A stretch of 9,485 nucleotides of DNA from Candidatus Schekmanbacteria bacterium GWA2_38_11 (lineage in GTDB: Bacteria; Schekmanbacteria; GWA2-38-11). The notes beneath the pieces were generated by a model that saw only the letters and a list, made by a program, of their open reading frames with translations, was not told the origin of the DNA and made no database searches. A program made the translations under genes and the position numbers. Where the stretch lies: NCBI GenBank assembly GCA_001790645.1, contig MGDB01000058.1, forward strand, positions 834-10,318, written 5' to 3'. Each line of letters begins with the position of its first letter. Positions within the stretch are counted from its first letter, which is position 1. Of this stretch, positions 1 to 7,715 are shown piece by piece.

Positions 1-2
1 TA

Positions 3-1004
3 TTTTACTTAGGTAATTCTTGCAATAATTCTGTAGTAGAAGGAAATTATTTTAAGCTTTCAAATGGAGATAATGGTTCTCCCATGATATATATTAGAGC
101 CAGTGTTGGCTTTCAAGTTTATAATGTTAAATTCAAGAATAATGTTGTTGTAAGAGGTGACGGTGGTACAGACACTCCTTTACTTGGCTATCACGGTGTC
201 AATTTTAAGATTTATAATAATCTCTTTATCGGCGGTGCTTATATAGACGACTGTGTCAATACCATTATTAAAAATAATATTTTTATAAACGGAAATTTTT
301 ATTCACAAACCTCTGGTGATGGTGGAACATTAGATTATAATCTTTACTATAATTGTGTGCGTGGTGATGTGAGTGGCATAACAGTCGGCAACCACGAAAT
401 AGGTGGCGCATCTCTACCTGGGGTTAATCCTCAATTTGTTGCTTCTGGTAATATCCCATCACCCTATTACCGTCCGCAAAGCACTTCGCCAGCAAGAAAC
501 TCAGGAATTAATGATGATGCAGATATTCCAAATATTGATTACGACGGAGTTGCCCGGCCGCAGCAAAGTGTTAAAGATATTGGCCCGTTTGAGTATGCTT
601 CTGGAGTAACTACTAAAACAACTACACCGACTACAACAACGACAACAACTACTCTTATCAGGATCAAACCTCACAAAACTACGGTAAAGGTTAGTAAAAA
701 AAAGACATTTAAGGCTAAAGTAAAAGGGAAAGGAGATTTCAGAGAAGGTTTTGAATGGTATGTAAATGATATCCTGGGAGGAAATAGCATTATAGGAACT
801 ATAATCCCGAGAAAAGATGGGAAATGGGCAATCTACAAAGCGCCTTCTATTCCTCCTAACCCTGGTACTATCATAATCAAGATAAAAAGCAGAGGAGACT
901 CTTCAGGATATGGCACTGCAGAGATAATGATAAAAAATAATGATCAAAAAGAAAAAATGAGAGCTCAATCAGGTTCAATTCCATATTTTTTTAGCAGGTC
1001 ATAG
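3..1004 (+). CDS. Secreted right-handed beta-helix protein with choice-of-anchor Q-like and Ig-like domains (5' end outside window)
   Basis: The frame is open to the left edge (333 residues visible), so the ATG at 84 is an internal Met, not a start. The first ~110 residues show the asparagine-ladder strands of right-handed parallel beta-helices (FKNNVVV, IYNNLFIGG, IKNNIFING). Positions 426-596 encode NPQF...YYRPQSTSPARNSG...DYDG.ARP...DIGPFEY, the pattern of the choice-of-anchor Q module that closes many such helices. A Thr-rich linker (609-653) and an Ig-like domain (about 660-944: WYVNDILGGNSIIGTI, YKAPSIPPNPGT) follow. The architecture implies export and a surface or extracellular role, perhaps polysaccharide binding or cleavage, but no catalytic residues can be assigned and the signal peptide is off the window. 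No PEP-CTERM motif, C-terminal TM helix or Arg cluster ends the protein, so it is not an evident exosortase substrate. The last ~13 codons run antisense into prsR. Confident on fold, unsure on function. Confidence 0.85.
   Translation, partial: FYLGNSCNNSVVEGNYFKLSNGDNGSPMIYIRASVGFQVYNVKFKNNVVVRGDGGTDTPLLGYHGVNFKIYNNLFIGGAYIDDCVNTIIKNNIFINGNFYSQTSGDGGTLDYNLYYNCVRGDVSGITVGNHEIGGASLPGVNPQFVASGNIPSPYYRPQSTSPARNSGINDDADIPNIDYDGVARPQQSVKDIGPFEYASGVTTKTTTPTTTTTTTTLIRIKPHKTTVKVSKKKTFKAKVKGKGDFREGFEWYVNDILGGNSIIGTIIPRKDGKWAIYKAPSIPPNPGTIIIKIKSRGDSSGYGTAEIMIKNNDQKEKMRAQSGSIPYFFSRS
609..653 (+). other. Threonine-rich interdomain linker
   Basis: Fifteen codons encode 13 Thr plus one Lys and one Pro, between the choice-of-anchor Q-like module and the Ig-like domain. 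The Thr codons are a mix of ACT, ACA and one ACG, so this is not a simple triplet expansion. The amino-acid composition itself seems to be kept. Such linkers are extended and often O-glycosylated in secreted multidomain proteins; glycosylation here is inference. Confidence 0.75.
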
Positions 1005-2323
1005 AATGTTCCTCTGCTTATCCCTAATTCCTTTGCAGCCCTGTTTACAAAGCCTTTATTCCTATCAAGAGCTTCCTTTAAAAACTTCGTTTCCATTTTT
1101 TCCCTTGCCTCTTTGAAAGATTTGGCATCATCTAGCTCTGTCTTTCCTCCCAATTTTAGGTCAACAGCGGTTATTAAAGATTGAGGTAAAATAATAACGC
1201 TCCTCTTTATAATGTTTTCAAGTTCTCTTACATTTCCCGGCCAGTTGTAATCTCTCAAAGCAATTTCAGCTTCACGGCTCAGGTATTTTTGATTCAATTT
1301 ATTCTCCTCACAAAACTTTTTTATTAAATATTTTGCTATCAGAGTGATATCCTCACCCCTTTCACGTAATGGCGGAAGAGTAACTGAAACTACGTCTAAT
1401 CTGTAATACAAATCTTCCCTAAAGCATTTTTTTTCAATTTCTGCTTTAAGGTTCTTATTTGTTGCAGCAATTATTCTTACATCTATTTTAATACTTTTAT
1501 TCCCACCAACTCTTTCTATCTCCTTTTCTTGGAGAAATCTCATTAACTTAGCCTGCAAAATGAAGGACAATTCACCTATTTCATCTAAAAATAAAGTTCC
1601 TCCATCGGACATTTCAAATTTACCTTTTTTTTGAGCATAGGCACCTGTAAATGCACCTTTTTCATATCCAAAGAGCTCACTCTCGAGAAGATTCTCAGGG
1701 ATTGCAGTGCAATTGATTACAATAAAAGGTTTATCTTTTCTCAAACTATTCTCATGAATGGATTTGGCAACCAATTCTTTCCCTGTTCCGCTCTCTCCTA
1801 AAATCAAAACCGTTGTATCAGTTTTAGCAATACTTTCTATAAAATTAAATATATCGAACATTTGGGGACAGCTTCCTATGATATCCCCATATTTATTTTC
1901 TGATACTTCTTTTATTAAACTTTTTAGATTTTTCTCCTCTAATTCGTATATATTAAAAGCTCTTTTAACAATAAGTTTAAGTTCATCAATATTTACCGGC
2001 TTTAAATAATAATCATAGGCCCCCATTTTTATAGCTTTAAGGGCATTTTTTTCATCCTCATTTGCAGTAACAACAATAATTTTTACCTTAGGATTAAGAT
2101 ATATCATCTTATCCAAAATAATTAACCCTTCCACTTCTCCTTCTTCATAAGCAGATAGACTTAAGTCTAACAAAACAATTTGAGGATTTTCATTCTGAAA
2201 AATATTTATTGAATTCTCTCTATCCTCTGCTAAAAAAACTTTATAACCATCAGAGAAAGCCCATTTGAGCTGATTCCTGGTGTTTTGATCATCTTCGACA
2301 AGCAAAACCTTTCCTTTTTTCAT
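965..2323 (-). CDS. prsR: PrsR, sigma-54-dependent response regulator of the PEP-CTERM/exosortase system
   Basis: NtrC-type activator of 452 residues, close to the usual PrsR length. Numbered from the ATG at 2323: a receiver domain (~3-125) with acidic pocket D11/D12, phospho-acceptor D53 (LLDLSL), T86 and K108; a short linker; an AAA+ sigma-54 interaction domain (~145-375) with Walker A GESGTGKE (176-183), intact GAFTGA loop (223-228), Walker B LFLDE (D247/E248) and WPGNVREL (361-368); and a Fis-type helix-turn-helix (427-449, NRAAKELGISRGTFYDLLKK). All residues needed for phosphorylation, ATP hydrolysis and sigma-54 contact are present. In-frame TTG (2335) and GTG (2332) codons lie upstream, but ATG 2323 has GGTGG five bases before it and starts directly at the receiver domain. 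It follows prsK by 16 bp, so the pair is co-transcribed and almost certainly cognate. In studied exosortase A bacteria PrsR activates promoters of PEP-CTERM protein and exopolysaccharide genes. The 3' end overlaps the convergent beta-helix gene by 40 bp. Confidence 0.93.
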   Translation of the reverse strand: MKKGKVLLVEDDQNTRNQLKWAFSDGYKVFLAEDRENSINIFQNENPQIVLLDLSLSAYEEGEVEGLIILDKMIYLNPKVKIIVVTANEDEKNALKAIKMGAYDYYLKPVNIDELKLIVKRAFNIYELEEKNLKSLIKEVSENKYGDIIGSCPQMFDIFNFIESIAKTDTTVLILGESGTGKELVAKSIHENSLRKDKPFIVINCTAIPENLLESELFGYEKGAFTGAYAQKKGKFEMSDGGTLFLDEIGELSFILQAKLMRFLQEKEIERVGGNKSIKIDVRIIAATNKNLKAEIEKKCFREDLYYRLDVVSVTLPPLRERGEDITLIAKYLIKKFCEENKLNQKYLSREAEIALRDYNWPGNVRELENIIKRSVIILPQSLITAVDLKLGGKTELDDAKSFKEAREKMETKFLKEALDRNKGFVNRAAKELGISRGTFYDLLKKYGIEPD

Positions 2324-2328
2324 TTTTA

Positions 2329-2333
2329 CCACC
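2329..2333 (-). promoter_or_regulatory. Ribosome binding site of prsR (GGTGG)
   Basis: On the - strand the sequence reads GGTGG, then TAAAA, then ATG. The five-base spacing favours ATG 2323 over the in-frame TTG at 2335 and GTG at 2332, which lie before or inside this site. The site sits between the prsK stop and prsR. Confidence 0.5.
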
Positions 2334-2339
2334 AACTTT

Positions 2340-4445
2340 CTATTGATTTGGCAGATTAATAATGAATTTAGTTCCTATACCCTCACCACTTTCTACTTCT
2401 AATCTCCCATTGTGGGCATCAATTATGGTTTTGCATTGATAAAGCCCTATTCCAAGACCCTCTTTTTTAGTGGTTTTAAAGGGTTTAAAGAGATTTTTAT
2501 CTAAAAATTCTTTTGAAATACCACATCCATTATCAGCTATCTCAATTGAATACTCTCCTTCTTTTTTTTCAATGGCTATCTTAATTTCACCTTCTCCATT
2601 CGGTAGAGATTGAAGTGAATTCAAAAATAAATTTAAAAAAACCTTCTTCAAAGCCATTAAATCCCCCTTCATCGTATATTCTCCATCAATATCACTGTAG
2701 CTCTTGGTTAGCTTCAATTTCGGTACCTTCCTAAGCTTTAATTCTTCAGAAGCTTCTTCAATTATATTCTTTACGTCTACATTTTCAAACTTATATTCCA
2801 AATCTTTAGGACTGGAGGAAAGCTTAATGATTAAATTTTTCATTTTACCTACAGTGTCTGAAACTGTCTGAAAAGCATCTTTTTGAAATTCCGGGTTACT
2901 GAAATGAATCTTTGAATTCTGAACCACAAGAGAAAGAGTTGATACTAAGTTTTTCAAGTCATGTATAATGAAAGCAGAAATTCTACTAAGAGATTCCATT
3001 TTTTGAGAAGCAATAAGTTTTTCTGATAACTTTGCGTTTAAAATTATACTAGCAGCCTGGTCCCCAAAAGTTCTTAATAGCTCGAAATCCTCCTCAGTAA
3101 AACGTTCACCTGTTATTTCTGGACCTAAAGTTAGAAACCCGATAAGAATATCCTTAGCTATTAAAGGCATAATTAATTTTACTTTCATTAAATCAAATAA
3201 GAATTTATTTTCTTCGTATATAAGTCTTCCCCTTTCTCCGCGGTTTTCTAAATCTATTATATCTTCTTTTTCATGTAAATGTTTAGAAAGATTATTCCAT
3301 TTTTTTATAGAACTGTCTATCTTTTTTGGTATATTTAAGGTACTTGCAACATAAAATTCCTCACTATCCTCGTCCCAAAGCCATATTGAAATTCTCAAAA
3401 CCCACATAGTATTAGATATCATTTCAAGCATTTTGGGTAGCATTTCTGATAAATTTCTATCATAAGTTATCTTTTCTGTAAATTCAGTCCATACATACCG
3501 GTAATCATATTTATTGGCAAAAAAGTTTCTGTTTATGAAAACTTGAATTTTTCTTCTCGTTCGGTCAGATAGAAGCAACACTCCCAAAAATGCCATTACA
3601 ATAAATATTATTATAGGTCTTAAAAGTAACCTGTTCTCTTCACCAACAAATCTAGTGAGCTCAATCAAAATCCCTGTAAAAAACAGATAAATTCCTATAA
3701 TTAATATTGATATAGACCTATATATTATTTGTCTTGAAACAAAGACATTCACGTCAAGGAGCCGATGCCTTACAAGAGAAAATGCCAAAAGAAGATTTAC
3801 CATCAAGATTATGAATGAGCCACCTACAATTAACTTTATCCTCATAAAAGAGTATAGGAGTGTCTCACTGATATTATATATAAAAAAGCAGAATCCTCCT
3901 ATTATCCCAATCACTGCATATTTAATTTGCCATTTCTCAATACCTTTTGTTTGGCGAAATGTATTTTCAAAATTCACCACTATTATAATTATTGATAGTA
4001 GCAAGAAAATATTAAAATAATATCCTCCCGCTCCTAAAAATATCCCACCATCTCCAATCCCTCTGAAAATACCCTTAACTATTGAATCAGATGATAAAAG
4101 TAAAAAAATAAAGATAAAACTAACGAAAGATATTAAGATAAGGTAGTTCTTCCATTTTTTTATAACTCCTTCAGCATTCTTTCTTGCAAATATTATACTA
4201 AAAAAAGACCAAGCCGGAGGAATCAAGGCAGCTCCAACCATTGAAGTTTTTATCCATAAAATCTCGCTGTTTTCTTCCAATGAACGGAGAAACATGAAAT
4301 TTCCAAACTCCATGACAGCAAAACTGAAAAGGGCTATTCCAAAAGCCAAATTATGGATTTTCCTGGGATTCTTTGAGAAGACATAAACTCCCAGAAAAGT
4401 ACTTGCTAAAAAACTGAAAAAAGACGGTAAACTTGAAAGGTTCAT
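2340..4445 (-). CDS. prsK: PrsK, membrane histidine kinase of the PEP-CTERM/exosortase system
   Basis: 701 residues, in the size range of PrsK. The first ~295 residues are hydrophobic with about nine predicted membrane helices (near 5-24, 32-55, 64-86, 101-119, 138-158, 174-196, 206-225, 242-262, 273-293). A cytoplasmic GAF-like domain (~315-470) is followed by the kinase core: an H-box with His495 in IIHDLKNLVSTLSL, an N-box around N605/N609 (FLNLFLNSLQSL), G1 box DNGCGI (638-643), F-box LFKPFKTTK (652-660) and G2 box GLGIGL (663-668). The HDLKN form of the H-box is usual in this family and unlike the more common HELR/HDLR. It should autophosphorylate on His495 and pass the phosphate to PrsR, the next gene. 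The signal is unknown; the large membrane region suggests sensing at or in the inner membrane. ATG start at 4445, 36 bp after epsI, with no strong Shine-Dalgarno and a small AT hairpin just upstream. Confidence 0.92.
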   Translation of the reverse strand: MNLSSLPSFFSFLASTFLGVYVFSKNPRKIHNLAFGIALFSFAVMEFGNFMFLRSLEENSEILWIKTSMVGAALIPPAWSFFSIIFARKNAEGVIKKWKNYLILISFVSFIFIFLLLSSDSIVKGIFRGIGDGGIFLGAGGYYFNIFLLLSIIIIVVNFENTFRQTKGIEKWQIKYAVIGIIGGFCFFIYNISETLLYSFMRIKLIVGGSFIILMVNLLLAFSLVRHRLLDVNVFVSRQIIYRSISILIIGIYLFFTGILIELTRFVGEENRLLLRPIIIFIVMAFLGVLLLSDRTRRKIQVFINRNFFANKYDYRYVWTEFTEKITYDRNLSEMLPKMLEMISNTMWVLRISIWLWDEDSEEFYVASTLNIPKKIDSSIKKWNNLSKHLHEKEDIIDLENRGERGRLIYEENKFLFDLMKVKLIMPLIAKDILIGFLTLGPEITGERFTEEDFELLRTFGDQAASIILNAKLSEKLIASQKMESLSRISAFIIHDLKNLVSTLSLVVQNSKIHFSNPEFQKDAFQTVSDTVGKMKNLIIKLSSSPKDLEYKFENVDVKNIIEEASEELKLRKVPKLKLTKSYSDIDGEYTMKGDLMALKKVFLNLFLNSLQSLPNGEGEIKIAIEKKEGEYSIEIADNGCGISKEFLDKNLFKPFKTTKKEGLGIGLYQCKTIIDAHNGRLEVESGEGIGTKFIINLPNQ

Positions 4446-4450
4446 GCTAC

Positions 4451-4468
4451 TTGTTTTTTGTAAAACAA
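4451..4468 (-). other. Short inverted repeat before the prsK start
   Basis: TTGTTTT (4451-4457) and AAAACAA (4462-4468) form a perfect 7-bp stem with a 4-base loop. It sits in the 36-bp epsI-prsK gap, five bases upstream of the prsK ATG, where a Shine-Dalgarno would lie. The stem has only one G:C pair and no following T-run on the - strand, so it is not a convincing terminator. It might damp prsK translation or be chance in AT-rich DNA. Confidence 0.25.
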
Positions 4469-4481
4469 ACTTAATTTAATA

Positions 4482-5144
4482 TTATTTAGGAAGATATTTT
4501 CTTATTGCTTTCGAAACTTCTTTTGCAAAATCTATGGCATTCGCTATGTCTTTTTCTTCTTTTTCTACTCCGAGTGGCAACGAAACCCTTACAAAACCGC
4601 TTTCAATATATCCATGAAATATTCCTGTATATACCATATTAAGCATCTGATCAAACCTGCTAGCCATCTGCTTTCCTTTTGATCCGAACCACCAGTATAA
4701 AACCATCTCTTTAACACCTTGCTTTTCAACATAGAAGCGGTTTATTTTATGGTCTAATCCTCCCAAATAAATACTAGTAGTTTCGTATCTTCCGCCGTAA
4801 TCGTACAAGTTCCATCCCTGGGACCTATAGCAAACTTGAGGGTCATGGGCTCCCCATCTATCATTTTGATGATACACAATACAAAGCCATAAAGCATCCC
4901 TATTTTTGTTTTCATATTTTCTGAATACTAAAGAAGAAGGTTCAAGGGCAGCAATATTCGCCTGATCAATTTGTATCTCTTCTGTAGCCACCCATTCCCC
5001 AACCTTTTTAGGAAAAGTTTTTAGAATTTCTGCTGTTTTAGCCATTTCGGCAGAGGTCTTTGGCTTATAAACAAAAAAAGCATATAAACTGGCAAGTGAA
5101 AGAAACCCAATAATAATTAGATATTTTATTTTACTTTTTTCCAT
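4482..5144 (-). CDS. epsI: EpsI, exosortase-associated protein (DUF3485)
   Basis: 220 residues: one N-terminal membrane helix (~8-26), then a soluble domain predicted to face the periplasm. Family landmarks of EpsI/DUF3485 are visible: an opening FPKKVGEWVATE (44-55), the core HDPQVCYRSQGW (100-111, with conserved His100 and Cys105), YWWF (150-153) and a C-terminal FVRVSLP strand. In many exosortase A proteins this domain is fused to the C-terminus of the exosortase; here it is a separate gene whose ATG (5142-5144) lies inside the end of xrtA, overlapping it by 19 bp. EpsI is required along with the exosortase for polysaccharide or protein sorting phenotypes in related systems, but its biochemical role is not settled. 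The overlap implies matched expression with xrtA. No strong ribosome binding site is seen, consistent with translational coupling. Confidence 0.93.
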   Translation of the reverse strand: MEKSKIKYLIIIGFLSLASLYAFFVYKPKTSAEMAKTAEILKTFPKKVGEWVATEEIQIDQANIAALEPSSLVFRKYENKNRDALWLCIVYHQNDRWGAHDPQVCYRSQGWNLYDYGGRYETTSIYLGGLDHKINRFYVEKQGVKEMVLYWWFGSKGKQMASRFDQMLNMVYTGIFHGYIESGFVRVSLPLGVEKEEKDIANAIDFAKEVSKAIRKYLPK

Positions 5145-5962
5145 TTCAATATAGATCTAAACCAAACCAGCCCTAAAAGAGCTACCATAAAAACAAGTAG
5201 TCCTGCTACAGTATGAATAACTCCTGTTGTGACATTTATTCCTGCGCTTATCATTAAACCAGAAAATATAATTCTACTCAAATTTCCTAATACGGCAAGA
5301 GGAATTGTTGAAATCACAAGAAATATTTTTTTGGTCAAAGAAGTTTCAGTAAAGTATGCAAAAATTGTTCCCAAAGCAAATAATGATATTATTGACCTGA
5401 TACCGCTGCAGGGATCTGCAACTTCAATAGATCCTGTGGGAAAATTGAGCATAACTCCTTCTCTATAGACAGAGACTCCTAATAGGTAAATTATTTTAGC
5501 TGAAAGATATGCTGAAAGCAATTTTAGTTTATTACTAATAGGTTCTATAAAAAATCCTAAAAAAGGAACCATGAAGAATAGGTAAGCAACCGGAAAGAAC
5601 AACTTTTTTGAAATCTCTTTTCCGTAAAATGTTAGAATGATTCCATAAATTATAATGATAAAAGAATAAGAAGAAGTTAAATTCACTTCAGCCCTTATGC
5701 TGAGCACCTGCAAGATTATGGCAAAAGTTATAACTGCCAAACCAAATAAAGAACCATCCTTTTCTTTGATCTTTAACAATTTCTCTCTCTTTAACCATCC
5801 AATATATATCGAGATTAAAGGAATTAATGGGCCATGGGAATAATCAGGGTCATCTATCCATTTATAACCAAGCCAGATAAGATTTTTGTGATATAAAAGA
5901 ATTGTAATAGCCACAGTCACCAAGAGTAGCAAAGTTTTGCTAATATCTTTAGTTACTTTCAT
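5126..5962 (-). CDS. xrtA: Exosortase A (XrtA), membrane transpeptidase for PEP-CTERM proteins
   Basis: 278-residue polytopic protein with about eight membrane helices. The N-terminal family signature [14 protein letters not shown] (38-51) is present. The proposed active-site trio is intact: Cys185 in ADPCSGIRS (182-190), an Arg (R189, with R230 in [10 protein letters not shown] also conserved) and His250 in GVIHTVAG. Exosortases act at the inner membrane, like sortases in Gram-positives, cleaving the C-terminal PEP-CTERM tail of secreted proteins and probably joining them to a lipid or sugar acceptor. The subtype call (exosortase A) rests mainly on its neighbours prsK and prsR, which mark that system, and on the adjacent EpsI. 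The ATG at 5962 shares ATGA with the acyltransferase stop (4-bp overlap). An AGAGG lies only two bases before the ATG, so translation probably depends on re-initiation. The length matches the unfused exosortase core. Confidence 0.93.
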   Translation of the reverse strand: MKVTKDISKTLLLLVTVAITILLYHKNLIWLGYKWIDDPDYSHGPLIPLISIYIGWLKREKLLKIKEKDGSLFGLAVITFAIILQVLSIRAEVNLTSSYSFIIIIYGIILTFYGKEISKKLFFPVAYLFFMVPFLGFFIEPISNKLKLLSAYLSAKIIYLLGVSVYREGVMLNFPTGSIEVADPCSGIRSIISLFALGTIFAYFTETSLTKKIFLVISTIPLAVLGNLSRIIFSGLMISAGINVTTGVIHTVAGLLVFMVALLGLVWFRSILKWKKVK

Positions 5963-6516
5963 TCCCTCTTTTTTAAAGGCTTAGCTGGAATTCCTCCGGC
6001 TATTGTGTAAGGAGGAATATCTTTCGTAACAACTGACCCAGCAGCTATTATAGCACCATCTCCAATCTTCACCCCAGCAACAACAACACAGTTTGCTCCA
6101 ATCCAAACATCATTTCCAATTACAATATCTTTTTCAATAAAGGGTTGAATATTCATTGGGATTCCTAACTCACTACCATGATTCGAAGAAAATATTTTAG
6201 TTCCTGGACCCATTAATAAATTATCACCAATAATTATCTTTGAATTCGGGCTTGCCCAAACACAACAATTATAATTTATATGAGAATTTCCCCCGAGACA
6301 GATATTTTCACCACATCTAAGAGAAGCTGTGGGATGAATCCTCGGGTTTCCTTTAATATGCATCTTTGACAAAGGTGCTATATGGTCATGTATAAAATAA
6401 GCTAACCTCGAAATTAAACCTTTAAATAAAGAAGGGGCAAAGAGAAATCTTAGTACTTCTACCACATCTTTAAATTCTGGTTTGTTTCTCGGTTTAATTA
6501 TGCAATCTTTAGTCAT
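5959..6516 (-). CDS. Hexapeptide-repeat O-acyltransferase (WcaF/maltose-acetyltransferase type)
   Basis: 185 residues. After a ~50-residue N-terminal region come left-handed beta-helix hexapeptide repeats (about 57-160), for example [31 protein letters not shown] and [19 protein letters not shown], closing with [16 protein letters not shown], the typical end of the WcaF/NodL/Maa acetyltransferase family. His113 in SSNHG matches the catalytic histidine. Such enzymes form trimers and move an acetyl group from acetyl-CoA to a sugar hydroxyl, so a role in decorating the exopolysaccharide precursor is likely, though acceptor and acyl group cannot be read from sequence. The ATG at 6516 lies 15 bp after the glycosyltransferase stop without an obvious Shine-Dalgarno; the gene ends in the ATGA junction with xrtA. 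Family call is strong, substrate unknown. Confidence 0.88.
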   Translation of the reverse strand: MTKDCIIKPRNKPEFKDVVEVLRFLFAPSLFKGLISRLAYFIHDHIAPLSKMHIKGNPRIHPTASLRCGENICLGGNSHINYNCCVWASPNSKIIIGDNLLMGPGTKIFSSNHGSELGIPMNIQPFIEKDIVIGNDVWIGANCVVVAGVKIGDGAIIAAGSVVTKDIPPYTIAGGIPAKPLKKRE

Positions 6517-6531
6517 ATAAGCACAGTAATT

Positions 6532-7671
6532 TTATCTAGTTGATTCTGCAGCTTCCCAGATAGTTTCTCTTTTCCCAATAAAATATTTATAAAGCCCAAC
6601 CGTTCCTGCCAAATTTATCAAACAGAAATAAAATGGTATATAAAAAATTTTAATTTTTATCTTAATCTCCTGGAAAACCCAACCAATTAATGCACTCATA
6701 TAAAAAAGTAATTGAATTTTAAAAAAAAATTGGTAGAAATAACCTGTTAAAAAAAAGTTAATAGAAAAAATCATGATCATCAATGGAAAAACAAACCACC
6801 TCAACAATTTGTGAGAAATAAAAAAGAAAGAATTACGACTTTTTAGAATATTATATTTTTTTTGGTAATAAATAAAAGCTGAAAAACTGCGAACAACAAT
6901 CCTTACCCTCCGTTTGAACTCGTCTTTTATTGAAGAAGTAGCCTTTTCTTCGGCAATTGCAGAAGGCTCGTAAACTACTTTAAATCCCTTTGCTCTGACT
7001 TCTATAGGATGTGCAAAATCATTTGGTACTTCATTAGGTAAAGGAAACAATAAATCTCTCCTTATAGCATAAATTGCTCCGTTTCCAGTAACAACAACAC
7101 CAAAGTTACTTTCCAGATTTTTCAACATAGATTCATATTTAAAGTATAAGCTTTCTCCTTTACCAACCAAAGATCCTTTATCATTAACATAAATTAGCTT
7201 TCCACAAACACATCCAACTTTTGGATCCTGAAAATTTTTTACCAAATTTTTTATAGCATCAGGCTTGTAGATAGAATTGGCATCTGAAAAAACTATTAAT
7301 TCTCCTTTTATCTTCGGGATTGAGTTGTTGATTATAACATTTTTCCCACTTCTTTCCTCTTCCCTGTAAAAAATTATACCTTCCATTTCATATCCTTTAA
7401 TTATAGAATCTGTCTTGTCATTGGAAGCATCCGAAGCTATAATAATTTCTAATTTACCCTTTGGATAATCCAAAGCTAATGTATTTTCAATTTTTCTTCT
7501 AATAACTCTTTCCTCATTATGAACAGGAATTAAGAGGGTTACGAAAGGCAAATTTGTTTCATTTTCTTTCCACTGTGATTTTTTAAAAATAGAAAAAGAT
7601 CCAATAATTAGAGGATATCCAAAATAAATATAAAAAACCATAAATAACAAAAACAAAAAAAATAATTTCAT
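6532..7671 (-). CDS. Membrane-anchored family 2 glycosyltransferase
   Basis: 379 residues. An N-terminal membrane helix (~2-27, with the YFGYPL motif common in this subgroup) precedes a GT-A domain (~42-270): FVTLLIPVHNEE (43-54), IIIASDASND (77-85, D81 for nucleotide binding), SDANS as the DXD-like metal site (129-133), TGNGAIYAIRRDL (195-207), NDFAHPIEV (217-225, the usual place of the catalytic acid) and RRVRIVVR (254-261), a QxxRW-like element. Two to three C-terminal membrane helices (~288-310, 315-333, 342-362) follow. The layout resembles processive or semi-processive synthases such as the poly-N-acetylglucosamine/cellulose synthase group, so it probably uses a nucleotide sugar at the cytoplasmic face to extend an exopolysaccharide. 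Sugar and linkage cannot be predicted. The ATG at 7671 lies just after the decayed epimerase, and only 15 bp separate its stop from the acyltransferase, so it appears to lead the intact part of the operon. Confidence 0.88.
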   Translation of the reverse strand: MKLFFLFLLFMVFYIYFGYPLIIGSFSIFKKSQWKENETNLPFVTLLIPVHNEERVIRRKIENTLALDYPKGKLEIIIASDASNDKTDSIIKGYEMEGIIFYREEERSGKNVIINNSIPKIKGELIVFSDANSIYKPDAIKNLVKNFQDPKVGCVCGKLIYVNDKGSLVGKGESLYFKYESMLKNLESNFGVVVTGNGAIYAIRRDLLFPLPNEVPNDFAHPIEVRAKGFKVVYEPSAIAEEKATSSIKDEFKRRVRIVVRSFSAFIYYQKKYNILKSRNSFFFISHKLLRWFVFPLMIMIFSINFFLTGYFYQFFFKIQLLFYMSALIGWVFQEIKIKIKIFYIPFYFCLINLAGTVGLYKYFIGKRETIWEAAESTR

Positions 7672-7715
7672 ATCTTCAAAAAACTACTTCCTTTTAAATC
7701 CCTTTTTATCGTCTT

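Noticed and set aside
403..609. Open + strand frame of 68 codons in another frame of the beta-helix gene
   Set aside because: It lies wholly within a gene with clear domain motifs and shows no family resemblance or ribosome binding site.
911..920. TGGCAC followed by TGCA, resembling a sigma-54 promoter
   Set aside because: A sigma-54 promoter needs about five bases between the two elements; here there are none, and the site is inside a coding region with no gene start downstream.
900..1010. Bidirectional terminator between the convergent beta-helix gene and prsR
   Set aside because: No stable GC-rich stem followed by a T-run is visible on either strand.
1758..2009. Open + strand frame antisense to prsR
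   Set aside because: It is the complement of the conserved receiver/AAA+ coding region, so a shadow of it.
3811..4020. Open + strand frame antisense to the prsK membrane region
   Set aside because: No motif or signal; complement of hydrophobic coding sequence.
5229..5468. Open + strand frame antisense to xrtA
   Set aside because: Covers the complement of the XrtA active-site region; no independent support.
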